This document shows positions 35,325-47,272 of a stretch of DNA of 64,000 nucleotides, piece after piece. Within the stretch, counting starts at the first letter, position 1. Each line of letters starts with the position of its first letter. The translations under genes were made by a program, and so were the position numbers. This DNA is from Sialis fuliginosa (taxonomy: Eukaryota; Arthropoda; Insecta; Megaloptera; Sialidae), in NCBI GenBank assembly GCA_961205875.1, contig OY540821.1:15066001-15130000 (forward strand), read 5' to 3'. The notes beneath the pieces were generated by a model that saw only the letters and a program-made list of their open reading frames with translations, did not search any database and was not told the DNA's origin.

Positions 35325-35342
35325 TACTTAAATCCGCCACTG
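35325..35342 (-). mobile_element. hAT-like end (CAGTGGCGGATTT, reversed)
   Basis: On the - strand CAGTGGCGGATTTAAG matches the look of a hAT terminus. A C-rich patch (TCTCCCCCTCTTACCCC) follows on the + strand outside it. No partner end found. Confidence 0.35.
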
Positions 35343-37114
35343 ATTACATGTCTCCCCCTCTTACCCCTCCCATACATATACATACACAGTGCGCTAAAGC
35401 CATAAAACCAGATCACGATGCGTTATCGGGAATGTTGAGTTTATCACGTTGGTAGTAGCGCTATTGATGTTCGCATATTGCCAACTGTAAATAAATGAAT
35501 ACAAAAAAAACACTACTACATAGATTATCACACTGGTAAAAGTTCCATTATATTATAGTTGTTTTTTTTAAAGATATTAACTTTTGCAATGTTTTGACAT
35601 GTGCTATTGAATATGATCGATATTTTTGTTGTTAAAATATTCTATAGTCAAATCGCGGTTCTTTGAAATATTTATATCAATACTTTTAAAACTTTATCAA
35701 CACGAAATGATTTTTTTTATAATGTCCATAAAATGAAAATTCATCAGTAATGATTTTTAGTGCAAACATAAAACTACGTACATAATACAACTTGATAAAC
35801 TAACAATAAGTAATTTGTCCTTTTTTAACATACGTATTAGGACTTATAGGACATCCCTTAGTTAATTTAAGTAAATTAGTCAATTGTATCGATGTTGTAC
35901 TGTAATAATTGTATCAATATTATTTAATTGATAATGTACACATAAAATATCAGAAGTAATCATTAAAAACGTTAATATATACTACGAAAGATTAAATATA
36001 ATAATATATATATATAAATAATAAATAAATAATAACATATTCAATACAAAAGACATTGTATAATTTGTAATATAAGAAATAAAATAAAAATATTATATTA
36101 AGAATAGAAAATTGAACATCGAAGTTTGACTATAGCTAAATAAATAAAACATCAAGTTGCACACGGTCAATAAATTCATTTCAAATATGTACCTACATAC
36201 ATTTCAAAGACGTTTTTTTCTAAAGTCAATTGAACTCATACAACGTCAGCCCCTGTATTTTTTCTGAAAGGTCACGTCAATATGAGACACACACTGAATC
36301 AATCATACTGAAAATGCACTTTTTACGTTTTATATCAGGGGGAAAAAGGTCGCATAAAATGCAATACTCCCCCTATATGTCGACACTGGTACTTAAGGTT
36401 GACTTTTGTCCGGACCCTGATATCTTTAGTCTATGGACATATGCGGTAACAACGGATGGCTCTATCATGGTGTAGAAAGAAAATATTCGACGTAATTCAA
36501 CAGATGATGCTGATGTTTTGTCATATTAACGTTTCCATTCTTGCATTTTCTCATTTTACTTTATTTCAGTTCATGATTTAATTATACATATATATTATAT
36601 ACAGAAAATTGGGTATTTTTGATATTATAATATAATAAAAAATGTTCCTTACTATAAATAATTGTACAAAGTTTATAAAATTTCCTTCGCCACATTTGAA
36701 CAAATTATATTTAACAACGTTTTTTTAAGTTTTAGGTTATTTTAAATGCCTGAAACTGGTTTTATTTTCCCATTGTTTTCTTTAAAATAACATTTATAAT
36801 ATTGTTTTTCCTACGTATTATAGCTTAACTAAAAGTTTTAGTTATTAAAAAGTTTCGTAGTAAATTCCATTTTTTTTTAAATTGTATAATGTTTTGTATA
36901 CATTGGCGTTGAATTTAGGGTATATGGGGGTGTGGGTCTTGAATTTTTCGGGTCACGATTGTGATCCGACTTGAGCGTAAGCTATTTTCTTTTTTTGATA
37001 TTTAAAAAAGAAATTAGATGAAAAATAAAGAAAATTATTATTTATAAAGTAAGTTATGATGTTCCTCCTTTAAATTGATTACTCTCTGGAAAGTTGAAAA
37101 AAAAGTTGAAGCAT
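35343..37114. other. Spacer, no supported gene
   Basis: 36000-36040 is an (AT)n/AAATAAT low-complexity tract. 36230-36475 holds an 81-codon + frame in slightly GC-richer DNA, with two G-rich/C-rich blocks (AGGGGGAAAAAGG and CTCCCCCTAT), but nothing recognisable. 36900-36985 is again less AT-rich. Confidence 0.45.
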
Positions 37115-37346
37115 GAAATTGAATACAAAATTTTGAATTATAGATTTCGTTAAAAGTACGTTTGTATATGAAGAGAAAAGTTGAAATGTTCAAACCGTTT
37201 CAGTTTTTTCAAAATTTAAGGGAAAATTAGCTGTAACTTTTGAACGCGTGGTCAGAATTGATTTTAGTTGACGAATTTGAAATCAGAGTGTCAAAATCTA
37301 TATAATGACATGTATAATACTTTAAAATTCGACAAAAAAATTGCAC
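37115..37346 (+). repeat. Foldback A, left-arm fragment
   Basis: Matches the inner part of the left arm (CGTTAAAAGTACGTTTGTAT, TTTTGAACGCGTGGTCAGAA, GTGTCAAAATCTATATAATG) and breaks off at the loop. It is more diverged than the other copies, with a deletion in the middle. Confidence 0.8.
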
Positions 37347-37798
37347 TTAATAAATATTTGATACAACTTTTTTAGTCAAAATATCCCCGTCGTTTAAAAA
37401 TCCTACTTTTATGTTACCTACTACTGATAATATATGTATGTAATATATGAAAGTTTTGGCCGTATTGCGTTTCTTATGAGATCTCATTATTTCTCAAAAC
37501 AAAGAAAATAGTAGATGATATTTTGATATAACAAAAAATAAATGTAACTTTTCTTGCAAAATTTTATGCTCATTCTTTACCCATATGTATGAAATATATA
37601 TAGTATAAGTAAGTAGGGGAGAGTGGGCTAGTCACGAACGTGGGGTTTTTGTCAAAATCGGTCCAATCAATTTGAAATTACAGAGTTACAATATACACCT
37701 ATAACCACAACAGTCGGATGTAATTAACAAGGTCTATTAGCTATACACATACAAACATATATAAATTGTTTCATTCTATATATAGAATGTTTTAATAC
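37347..37798. other. Spacer, no gene seen
   Basis: GTAGGGGAGAGTGGGCTAGT at 37614 resembles the start of some insect DNA elements (GGGGAGAGTGGGGC), but no partner was found. Confidence 0.4.
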
Positions 37799-37806
37799 AT
37801 TTGAAA

Positions 37807-38019
37807 TAGGGGTTATTTTAAGAAAATTTTACAACTGCACATTTTCCTTTTTTACATATAATTTTTTAACTAGATGTACCTTTTTTTAAGTATATTTATG
37901 TGTTTTAATTGTAATGACCTTTTTTTGTTCTACATTTATAATTTCCAACTACACAAATTGACTTTTACAACTGCAGTTTTCATTTTTAGAACTGCAGAAA
38001 CACATTAAAATAACCCCTG
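37807..38019 (+). mobile_element. hAT MITE with perfect 8-bp target duplication
   Basis: TAGGGGTTATTTTAAGAAA at the left and, inverted, CAGGGGTTATTTTAATGTG at the right form about 15-base terminal repeats. The 8 bases ATTTGAAA occur directly outside both ends (37799-37806 and 38020-38027) without a mismatch. The 213-base interior contains two ACAACTGCA/AACTGCAG blocks and no open frame. The perfect duplication suggests a rather recent insertion. Confidence 0.85.
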
Positions 38020-38053
38020 ATTTGAAAGTAAATAATATTGGTCTTTAGAACTT

Positions 38054-38281
38054 CAGTAGAATCTCATTATTGTCCAATTGTTTACCACCTGGTTTTTCTC
38101 TGTGCTTGCGTCTGCGTGTTCTACCTTTGTTACTTAAGTGACAGTTTGTAATCTGCGTAATAATCAATTAAAATTCACAAATGTATTCTGTGAACGTAAA
38201 ATGCGCATATGGAAAAACTCAGAGTGGGAAAAAGTTATAGGTCAAGTTATCTCAACTTTGTGACAATAATGAGATTTATTG
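38054..38281 (+). mobile_element. pogo/Tigger-like MITE
   Basis: CAGTAGAATCTCATTATTGT at the left pairs with CAATAAATCTCATTATTGT read inwards from the right end. pogo/Tigger elements often begin CAGTAGA-CCTC-TATT. The right flank is TA, as expected for this superfamily, but the left flank has lost it. No open frame is present. It lies only 26 bases past the preceding hAT MITE's duplication. Confidence 0.6.
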
Positions 38282-38326
38282 TAATCTTAATCTAAGCGAT
38301 GTATGTACTTTAAGTCCAGTAAAATA

Positions 38327-38432
38327 GACCGGCACGATACCTATAGTGTGGATGCTTTCATTGTTTATTGTTTATTTATATTTTGACGAGCGAGACCGGA
38401 CCGGGACTGGCACAATAATCTGGATCGACCCA
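38327..38432 (+). repeat. Dispersed repeat E, copy 3
   Basis: GACCGGCACGATACCTATAG, TGGATGCTTTCATTGTTTAT, GAGCGAGACCGGACCGGGAC and ATCTGGATCGACCC occur in order. This is the fullest copy of the unit. Confidence 0.65.
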
Positions 38433-40150
38433 AAATGTGTAAAATATAAAAAATCATAATCACATAATTCATATTTTGTATAGTTCTTTCTACATCGCGC
38501 GTTATAATTATACCACATAAAAAAGTTAAAATTAATATTTATATTAGTATATGACAAATCCATAATAATTTTTTTCGAATGAATTAATCCAATAAAAACC
38601 TACTATACTACACCGTGCACGTATATACGTTTTTTCTTCTCTTTTTACAGTCTGGATCTACGTAGTTTGAGGAAAAACGATCACTTTAAGGGTGACCATA
38701 GTAAAAATATCGCAGGAAAATCACGTTCTGTGGTTTTTACTGCCACCAAAAGGTTATTCTATGGTTGAATCAGTAATCGCATGCATTTTGTAACGTTCTG
38801 TTGAAGTGTGATAGATAATTCTGTTTATCATTATTCATGCATTTGTTATCTCACTCACACACTTGCTGATTTATTTGTAATCGTTTATAAAATATTGAAA
38901 AAAAGATGTGATATCGTTTGTTGATTTTTCGTAAAAGAACGAATTATGATGCGTATTTGAAATGTATTTATACAAGATTTGCTTATGTCAAACGGTAAAA
39001 TATGTTTTCTATTCTATATATCTACACCACTTGTAAATATTTTCAAAACTAGAAGTATTTTTTAAAGTATAATTGTAATAAAGCTTGATATGGATATAAT
39101 AAGGATAAATACGAGAAAATATTTTATTTTCAATTGATTTTAATATAATAAAAGTCTAAGAACTTCTCGCTTTTTAGAAAAATTCAATATAATGTTTATT
39201 GATAACACAGCCATACAAAAAAAGTTAAATAATTTTTTCGGACACCATTGTATTTCCGAATTTTAATCGAATAAGGTGCTTCGACCTCAGATTCGGATTC
39301 AGTGCCTCAAAATACATAGAAAGACAATGGTCACCAAAAAAAGTTCTTTAAGCAAAAAAAAAATTACAGCAATTATGAAAAAAATAGTAATACAAAATTA
39401 CTAATTAAAAAATACATCAATAAATTGTCATCGTATAGTCCGGGAAAAATTCTATGAACTAGAAGAACGAACTAGTTCATTAAAGACCACTGAACTATCT
39501 TTGTCATGAACTAAAATGCCCAACTCTTATACCGAGCATTAAAATATTATTTGTGTTGCCAATAATTATAAAATTAATTATGATCGATTCTATGATTTTT
39601 ATAATAAATTAATTATAATGATGTATAAAGGGTTAAAAACTACAATGAAATAACTCAACAATGTAACTCGGGAATAGCAAAATGTACAAATGAAATGAGG
39701 CCGTCCGGATACGTATAAATAAAATTTACATGGAAATTGTATAATCTGGAAGCACTCTCAATGATCGGCGAGCCGGCGGTTTAGATGAAAACAAAATTTA
39801 TTTTATTATCATTTGAATTAAAAACAAACAGCGCGTTGTGTTTTAATAACGGAATTTTCATTCACGGTTTTAATCAACTGTAAACAATATAATGATAACT
39901 AATTCAATTGTGTGGCTCACAGTAACAATGTTTGGTTTAATATAAAGTCACATTGGTTTTACAGTCGATGTGGGTATTGCAAATTTTGTTATAAAGATCT
40001 TATCGTATTTATTCAGAACACAAAATGATTAATAACATAAAAACAATTAATATTTATTTATCGAGCAATTTGTTTTGAAATAAAATTTATTTAGTTATTT
40101 TAGCTTCATATATTTTAAATATAAAAATATTTAAATTGCTTGTAACATAC
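38433..40150. other. Spacer, no gene seen
   Basis: AT-rich; 39765-39783 has a short GC patch (GATCGGCGAGCCGGCGG). No coding signal or shared repeat. Confidence 0.5.
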
Positions 40151-40870
40151 CGGGTGTTTTTTTTTTAAATTTTCCAGAGAATTATTTTTAAAATAACGAA
40201 TGTTTCATGGTTTTAGGGTACTAAATATTGACAATATAGGTTGACCTTAAGGTCACACCAGGTTCAACTTTTCGTTTTCAAATCTAAAACCCATTTTGTT
40301 GTAGATTCGTAATTTACGAATAAAAATAAGTAACTTTTACCTGAAACATTTTTTCTGATTTCATGGAGTAAAACAAAAAGATATTTCTGGATATTCAATA
40401 TTTTTTTACTCGAAAACAATAAATTTTTAAGAAAAATCACAAAAGTACTTAGATTTAAGCAAGAATTATTATCAGATAATTTTTTATACAATTTTTTTAT
40501 AACTTTTTTTTTTTAATTTTGAAGAAAAAAATTAATTACAAATAAAAAAAAATCTTTGAAAATCACTTAGCACTGTTTGCCTATTACGATTATTTTTAAA
40601 AATTAATAGTTTTCGAGTAAAATTATTGAAGATCTGTTAGTTTTGCTACATATCATAAAAAATGGACATTTTCATAAAAAATGTTTCAGGTAAAAGTTGC
40701 TTATTTTTCCTCGAATCTGCAATAAAAAATACAGGTATAGATTCGAAAATGAAAAGTTAAATATTGTCAATATTTAGCCCTTTCGAAATCATAAAACTTT
40801 TGTCTGAAACATTTTCTCTGAAAATTCGTTATTTTGGAAATAATCTACTGGAAAGTCTTTAAAAAACAGC
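40151..40870. mobile_element. Foldback element K
   Basis: The left end CGGGTGTTTTTTTTTTAAAT and the right end, inverted, ATCGGCTGTTTTTTAAAGAC start arms of about 270-330 bases that stay roughly complementary. Paired landmarks include GAATAACGAATGTTTCATG-type, ATATTGACAATAT, GATTCG, CTGAAACATTTTTT and ACTCGAAAAC. The loop is about 40480-40600. The 75-codon - strand frame at 40264-40491 lies in the left arm and is not a gene. The left arm contains the perfect palindrome TGACCTTAAGGTCA (near 40242). Confidence 0.75.
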
Positions 40871-41427
40871 CGATATAATAATAAATAAATTTACCCATAC
40901 ATTTAATAATACATGTTCTCCTTTATTTAAATATATAGACGAGTCCATCTAGATATCTGTTTAAATTTATTATTCATCTATTGTGTTTGAAATTAATACA
41001 ATTCTAATATAAATAAAATATAGTAGTCACATTCCAGTAGCGTATAAAAAACAAGTAGGACTACATTTAAGACAGAACAATTGCCCCCTAAAGCTAAATT
41101 GTGAGGGTAGTAACGAATAAAATGTTAATAGTATACCCTTGTATTATAATTCCTACACGCCTACTTTGTCCTAGTCGAGTTATTATGTGTGCCTAGATAC
41201 TCTGTTATTTTCTATTAAAATAAGACAACTCGTTTTTTGTGAATGAAGAATTTTTAATTATAATACATATGTTAGACTTTAGAGTATAATTTTCAGAAAA
41301 AAATAAATAAATACCTATTGATAGTTTTTATTACTTCAATAGAATTTCTAATTAGTTTATAAAAGGTACATTATAAAATTATTTATTTTATTTTGTTTAT
41401 AAAAAATGTCTTCATAAAAATAGAGTT
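40871..41427. other. AT-rich spacer
   Basis: No gene or repeat recognised. Confidence 0.5.
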
Positions 41428-41435
41428 CTCTATAT

Positions 41436-41823
41436 CAGAGCTTCCCAAACATTTTTATTTAATGGTACACTAATCAAAATCTTTATTATACCACGGATAA
41501 GTATAAGGCTCCACATGAGACTAGATAAGGAACCTTTTTTACCTCAAAGTAATTTTTATATGTAACATATATATAATATATATTATGCCATTTTATGATA
41601 TATGTTATTTTCTACTTTTCTGAATTTTTAATCAACTTATACGTATTTGTATTAATATTTATGCATCAAATAGGGGTGATTTAGTAAGATCCCCTAAGAA
41701 AGAATTTAAATTAGTGCAATTTTGAAGCCGTTTTAGAGTTATTTTGAATTTTTTATCTAGAAATATATTTATTATCAACTAAAAAACTTAAATTTGTATT
41801 ATACGTATATTATTCAAGCTCTG
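41436..41823 (+). mobile_element. hAT-like MITE
   Basis: CAGAGCTTCCCAAACATTTT at the left is a typical hAT start, and the right end AAGCTCTG inverts to CAGAGCTT. CTCTATAT (41428-41435) and CTCTACGT (41824-41831) flank the pair and agree at 6 of 8 positions, which fits an aged 8-base target duplication. No open frame is present. Confidence 0.6.
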
Positions 41824-41831
41824 CTCTACGT

Positions 41832-42520
41832 CAATGTTAAAATAATATTCACATAAATGAAATAGATTATAAATGACATTTTTATATACATTTCATTGAA
41901 AAAAAAAATCTTAAAAAGTTAGGTAAAAATATCTTATGAAAAAATTCTGTCTATAAAAATGTTGACAAATATTTTTCATAACTATGAAATATTATGTATA
42001 CAAAAATGCACATTCACCTTTCAGAACATGTGTATATGTGTGTGTGTGTGCCTTATCCGTTATATAACAAGGACAATTTCCAGTTGGCCGGCAAACGAGG
42101 TATTTCATATGCTTTACTATCATCTGCATACATAGTCGAGTGTGGATAGGCAATGCGGGTAGGAAAGAGGGGCGGCGAATAGTCGAGACCAGTATAGTGG
42201 AAAAAGCCATCTTTTCATTGGAAAATATTCCGCATAACTTTGATCTCTTTATATGAATATTTTCTTGTAAACATAATAAAATGAACGTCTGCTAAAGCGA
42301 AAACTGCGGTACGAAAAGACGCATATGTCAATGTGTGTAGGGGAAGGGGGGAGAATGACAGATTCTTTTTTGTTATATGTGTGCATGCAGACAATTTTAC
42401 GATATACTTTTAATACTTAAACTAATTTTCTGTTAAGATGACATCAGAAAATTAAAAAAATTCCTACGTATTTTATAAAAAAAATAAATAGTAGACCTAT
42501 AAAATATGTATAAAACCCAA
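41832..42520. other. Spacer with (TG)n
   Basis: A TG microsatellite lies at 42030-42050. 42060-42200 is less AT-rich and carries part of a 72-codon - strand frame without recognisable motif. 42330-42355 is G-rich. Confidence 0.45.
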
Positions 42521-42720
42521 TGATTAAGACATAGGAAATTTAACATTGGGTAAATTAAAAATGTTGTACTTACAATTAGTTGTCTTTGGAAAAATATAAC
42601 GATGTGTGATTGGTGCATTTTGAAATGCCTCCATGAAACTAACTGATAAATATTAAATTTATCAATAGTGTTTTGTTTTCAAGTTTAAAGATTCAAAGCG
42701 GCATTTCAAAATACACCAGC
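42521..42720 (+). repeat. Element I, left fragment
   Basis: TGATTAAGACATAGGAAATT, ACGATGTGTGATTGGTGCAT and AACTAACTGATAAAT match element I (16268-16648) in order. A CGGCATTTCAAAATACACCA block near 42700 represents the start of the right arm, so the centre is shortened and both ends are lost. Confidence 0.75.
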
Positions 42721-43654
42721 ATGGCTAACCAGCTTGAAATACACATGTACCTATTTTTATTTTCCTGCATTAATTTTATTGTAATTACGAATAAAACTTA
42801 CTTGAAAAAAATATTCGATAACGACATAACATCAAAGAACGTTATTTTTTGTTTAATTTTACATAAAAAAATTTCCATCGGAGAGTAGAAAGCATTACAT
42901 GAAACCTTATCATCTCGAGTCATCAAGGAGTTCACAAAAAATCGCTTCTTGCATAAAATATTTCCAAGAAAATGCTAGTCTCAAACGGGACGAAGGGGGT
43001 TTGATATCATTTTCCCCCAAAGGCTGTTTGTGATTTCCTTCATAAAATCACCACACCATTCAATAGCGCGCGACCTAACGGATATAACGCAATCATGATA
43101 ACACCAAACAACGCATTGCACTCATTTGAATGTAGCATACGCCTGAACACAATCTGTTTTGTATAGCATTTTGTGGATATGATTCAATATAGTGTACGCA
43201 AGTGATGTTTTTTGCATATGTGACTCTTGAGTATCGATTAAGTTTTGTTATATACACTACAAAAAAAGTTTAATGCTGTGTAGAATGTAAGTGAGGTTGG
43301 TAATAGATGGACCTTAGACATCTGGAACTCTTATCTGTTCGTTTTGCATTTATCCTTTGTATCAATGTGCTTGTAAAGCTTTCAGAGTGTACGGTTTTAT
43401 CGATAAAACAAGAAAGAAAACGTACATCTTCAAACCACCACACACATTTTAAGAAAGCATAAGTATTAAAGTACATGCAATTTTGTAAATATCGATTGTC
43501 ATAAAACCAGCGACGTATTTTTATCATTGGGTATATATTTATGTCCTTTGGATAATAAAAATATCAGGAATTTTTATATCATTATAGATATTATGTAAGC
43601 ATGTATACATACAAAATATTGGGTCTCACAATTAAGCCATTCTGAAACCAAAAT
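42721..43654. other. Spacer, no supported gene
   Basis: A - strand frame of 85 codons at 43270-43527 has varied composition with several W, Y and C residues but no recognisable domain. 42975-43090 is GC-richer. Confidence 0.4.
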
Positions 43655-44152
43655 TGGGGAAACAAATTTCCGTTTCAAGACAAACTTTTTTTGTTCTATG
43701 TCTGTCTGTCTGTCCCTTGTATCCTTGCCAGACGATTAACTCATGAATCACTGAACCGATATTATTCAAATTTGGTTTAATGGGTGGGTCTGGCTAGTAG
43801 ATGTTCCCATATAAATATTATCATAATCGTGTGGAGAGGGTGAGATGATATCCCAAAAAAATTTTTTTTAAATATCTAAAGAATGACGCATAGTAGGAAC
43901 GATAATTTTATGCAGTATTTTCTGTAGAACATTCAATTTTCTATGAAAAATATTATTACAACTTTTATAGTATAATATTTCCTTACAAAGATTTATCTCT
44001 CTAAAATTCAAATTATTGTCAATTTTATCGATCATTGACATATTAAATGATATTTTGACGAATGTACGTACAGCAGAAAAATTTCGATTTTTATTAAAAT
44101 TGTAATTTTTTTTTAAATATATGAGAAAGCACTACGCATTCACTTGGCAGGT
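43655..44152 (+). repeat. Element C, diverged copy lacking the left end
   Basis: Shares TTTCCGTTTCAAGACAAAC, TGTCTGTCTGTCTGTCCC, AACTCATGAATCACTGAACC, TCCTTACAAAGATTTATCT and ends at GAGAAAGCACTACGCATTCA, a decayed form of the element's right TIR. It is more diverged than copies 1 and 2. Confidence 0.7.
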
Positions 44153-44329
44153 GTTTTATTATTATTTTTTGAGTCTATTTATAAAATTTAGTATTTGGTA
44201 GTTAGAAGTAACATTTGCTCTAAAAAATACTAATCATATTTAAATTTAAAATCAGGAAGTAAGAAAACTGCTGAAGAAAACTAGGTCAGGTTTCATTTAG
44301 GTTATCAACTAACTTTTAACTACACATAA

Positions 44330-44600
44330 CAATTAGAGACACAGACAGAACCACACGCGTAGAATCGAGAAACGAAACGAAGTCGTCAGCAGAAGGAATT
44401 ATCTCCATTCGCGAATTCAACTTCCTCACCCTTTCCACGAGACAGTCTCTGCTGGTGACATTTCCAAATGGAGCGGACGTGAACGTGCATTGTGCACCCA
44501 TCACGTGACCTTTCACCCCCAACGCCACCCTCCTGGGTGGTGATGGTGCAGGTCTTTCAGTAATTCTATTGGTTAGTTGTATTCGAACCCGTGTCATGAG
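44330..44600. promoter_or_regulatory. GC-richer block with TCACGTGA E-box
   Basis: This 270-base block is clearly less AT-rich than its neighbours and contains the palindrome TCACGTGA (44501-44508), the high-affinity site type of MITF/TFEB/USF bHLH-ZIP factors. It also has CpG steps near the left side. A 93-codon - strand frame at 44316-44597 spans it, and its product (basic, no domain) is not recognised. It may be a regulatory or untranslated exon region. Confidence 0.3.
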
Positions 44601-46482
44601 GAAATTTCTATAGCTTGTTAGAATCGGTTGGTTGGATTTTTTTTGTGTTTGGATAATGGAGTTTCCTTGATTGTTTTGTCCGTTTGGAATTTTTTGATTT
44701 ATTCAGTGATGAATTTTAGTAAGTTTTATTATGTTGGAAATATCTGAATTATAATAATAAACATTGCAGCAAATTTTGTCCGGTTTCACCCAAATTTGGT
44801 TATTGAAATTTTTATTTCTAAATCTAGATAATTGGTGGGCCGCGGCCCTTCCCATAAGAGCTGCAAATATAAAAATAAATAAGGGGAGTTGGGGAGGGTT
44901 AATACATTTTTAATAAAATATACATTTTCTGTATAATATGAATTTCATGTTTTAAAAAAAAATTTTAAACTGAACTAAACCACCCCGATCCCGGGGACTC
45001 TTGATGCACGTGTCGGGGAAGAATAATACACATGTTCGAATGACAGATATTTATTTAAATATTTATAATCAATTACCTTTACATAGTCTTTTTCAGATAG
45101 TATCATGTTCCTAAATTATAGAGTACAAAGAGTGGAGGGAAAAATATTAATCAGTATAAAAATTACATGTGTTTTCATTTAATTGATTTAAAGGCAAGTA
45201 AATACATAATTTAAATAATAGCTTACTATTCCATTCAACAGTAGGTTTTTTACTGCACTTTGACACGGCATTGTACAATAAATCATAGCTACTTATAAGT
45301 TCATTTAAAACGAGTCAATTGTCTTCAATGGATGAAAGGAATTAATTAATTTAACGCTTCGTAGCACACGATTCAATGCGGCCTTCTTGAAAGGAAAAAC
45401 ATTCGATTTGTGTTTATTAGAAGGTAAATTGATTAAATGATTGCAGCAATTATAAATTATTATTGAATGTTAATTGAACGTGTTTTTATTTCTTATATTA
45501 TCTTCCTCGACTCTCTAATTCCATTTAAATGGAAAGAAGTGCTTATAACTAATAATATTTAAATTATTTTTTTTATTTGCAAAAAAAACTTGGTACTTGT
45601 CTATTATATCCCAGGCATTTGCAGATGGTAATCAGCGCCAATGTGTGTAAATTGTGTACTATTAATTTCAATATTTTTAAATTTATAATTATTGTATATT
45701 CGGTTATTATTTTCGAAAACTTCAACACAGTAATTAAATTATGCATAATACGAAGATTTAATCGAACTGTCCTTGGTTAGGGCAATCTATTGGTGTGAAA
45801 TCGGTTTGGTTAGAATTGTTGATTATATCTTAGAATACATGAGACTGTACAACTACAAATGCCGGGTATATAATAGACAAGTACCAAAAACTTTATTAAT
45901 TAAATTTGATATTTTGCGAAAACTATTTTGTTCAAATATTATTTAATTACCATTTAATTTAACGTATTTCACGAACAAATACTGAAACCATTAAAAGACC
46001 AAATGAAAGAACACACAAAACTAATGTGTTTAACAACAAATGGTTAAAATACCAGACTATCAAATTGTGAGCTATATATATATATACTAATTAATGTACT
46101 AATACCTGACCAGCCAAATTATAGTCCATATTGCCGGTTAATTGATCTATTAAACCGCGAATACAATAAAGTAAATTTAATAACGACCCACTACATACAA
46201 ACAAATTTATAAGCAATTTGAAACGACGTCTAGCCGGCTATAAGTTTACATACAGCAGCGGTGCCAACATTACAATAATTAATACTAAAACACACTAATG
46301 CTGCGTCACAACGTCGAATAATACCTACTAAATTCACAGCAATATTCATGTTACGTAATATTCATATATTCGTGACGTGTGTATATATGATGTCAACGAT
46401 ATTTACTTATATAATAGAACATACATCAGTGGTACCTAAACTGTAAAATGGGTTTTTGTAAACAAGTAATATAAATATAGTT
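44601..46482. other. Spacer, no gene seen
   Basis: 44835-44850 (GTGGGCCGCGGCCCTT) and 44980-45020 (CCCCGATCCCGGGGAC) are short GC palindromes of the type seen inside insect elements. The rest is AT-rich, with a (TA)n tract at 46075-46087. Confidence 0.45.
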
Positions 46483-46490
46483 TAGATGCA

Positions 46491-46690
46491 CTAGGGTGAC
46501 CAGGTCTCAGGTTTTCCTGGGTTTCGGTGTAATTTCTCCGGGTTTTATCATAATGATGACAACTAAAAAATAAGGTCGTCAAAAAATAGCAGGGGGCGCA
46601 AAAGTGAGAAAAATGATTAAAATAAAAAGGATTAAATAAAAAAAAGGTTCTTCGTTTACATGTCAGGGTTTACAAAAAATTTGGTCACCC
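46491..46690 (+). mobile_element. Element N, copy 1: hAT-like MITE with TSD
   Basis: GGGTGACCA near the left end returns inverted as TGGTCACCC at the right. TAGATGCA (46483-46490) and TAGATGCC (46691-46698) flank it and agree at 7 of 8 positions. The interior CGGGTTTTATCATAATGATG, CAGGGGGCGCAAAAGTGAG and ATGTCAGGGTTTACAAAAA also appears at 2590-2815. It encodes nothing. Confidence 0.75.
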
Positions 46691-46908
46691 TAGATGCCAC
46701 CAAAATTAACCAATAGATTGCCCTAACTAAGGATTGTTAACGTATATATTATTAGAGCATCATTATCAAATATACGTGATTTTTGACCATTGTGACGTCA
46801 TACCGGTAAAGTATTAAAATCAAGTGTACAAAGTGCATACTATAAAAATGTTTAGTGCAATTATATATAACCCTTTATTAACTAGGAATTTTGCTGTAAT
46901 GTGTATAG

Positions 46909-46940
46909 CAGTGGTCTTCAAACTGTGTTCCGCGAGTCAA
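46909..46940 (+). mobile_element. hAT-like left end
   Basis: CAGTGGTCTTCAAACTGTGT is close to the start of many hAT miniature elements. A matching right end was not found, and repeat F follows about 45 bases later. Confidence 0.4.
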
Positions 46941-46984
46941 AATAAAAATTCGAAAAAAAAAAAATTATAAAGCACTCAAAAAAA

Positions 46985-47272
46985 ATGTGAGTTCACTTTT
47001 TAGTCTATCTGGAATTTTTTCATATTTTTAGAATTGATAGATTATAAATTAGAGGAGGGACGCTCTGATAACGACTTTGAACGAAAATATATCGTGACTG
47101 AAGGGTTAAAATCAAAAGATCATATGACATTTATATATATTTTAGTCTATAGAAAGGGGTCCAAAAAAAAATATTTTTCAAAAATTATATCATTTCTGTT
47201 TTTGGGTTATTAGTCAAATTTCATCTTAATCGGTATAAAATTTATACAGACAGACAGACAGAAACTATAAGA
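46985..47272 (+). repeat. Repeat F, copy 2
   Basis: ATGTGAGTTCACTTTTTAGT, ACGACTTTGAACGAAAATAT, GTGACTGAAGGGTTAAAATC and ATCGGTATAAAATTTATACA followed by CAGACAGACAGA match copy 1 at 23100-23463. Confidence 0.65.

Noticed and set aside
40264-40491. 75-codon - strand frame
   Set aside because: It lies in the left arm of foldback K.
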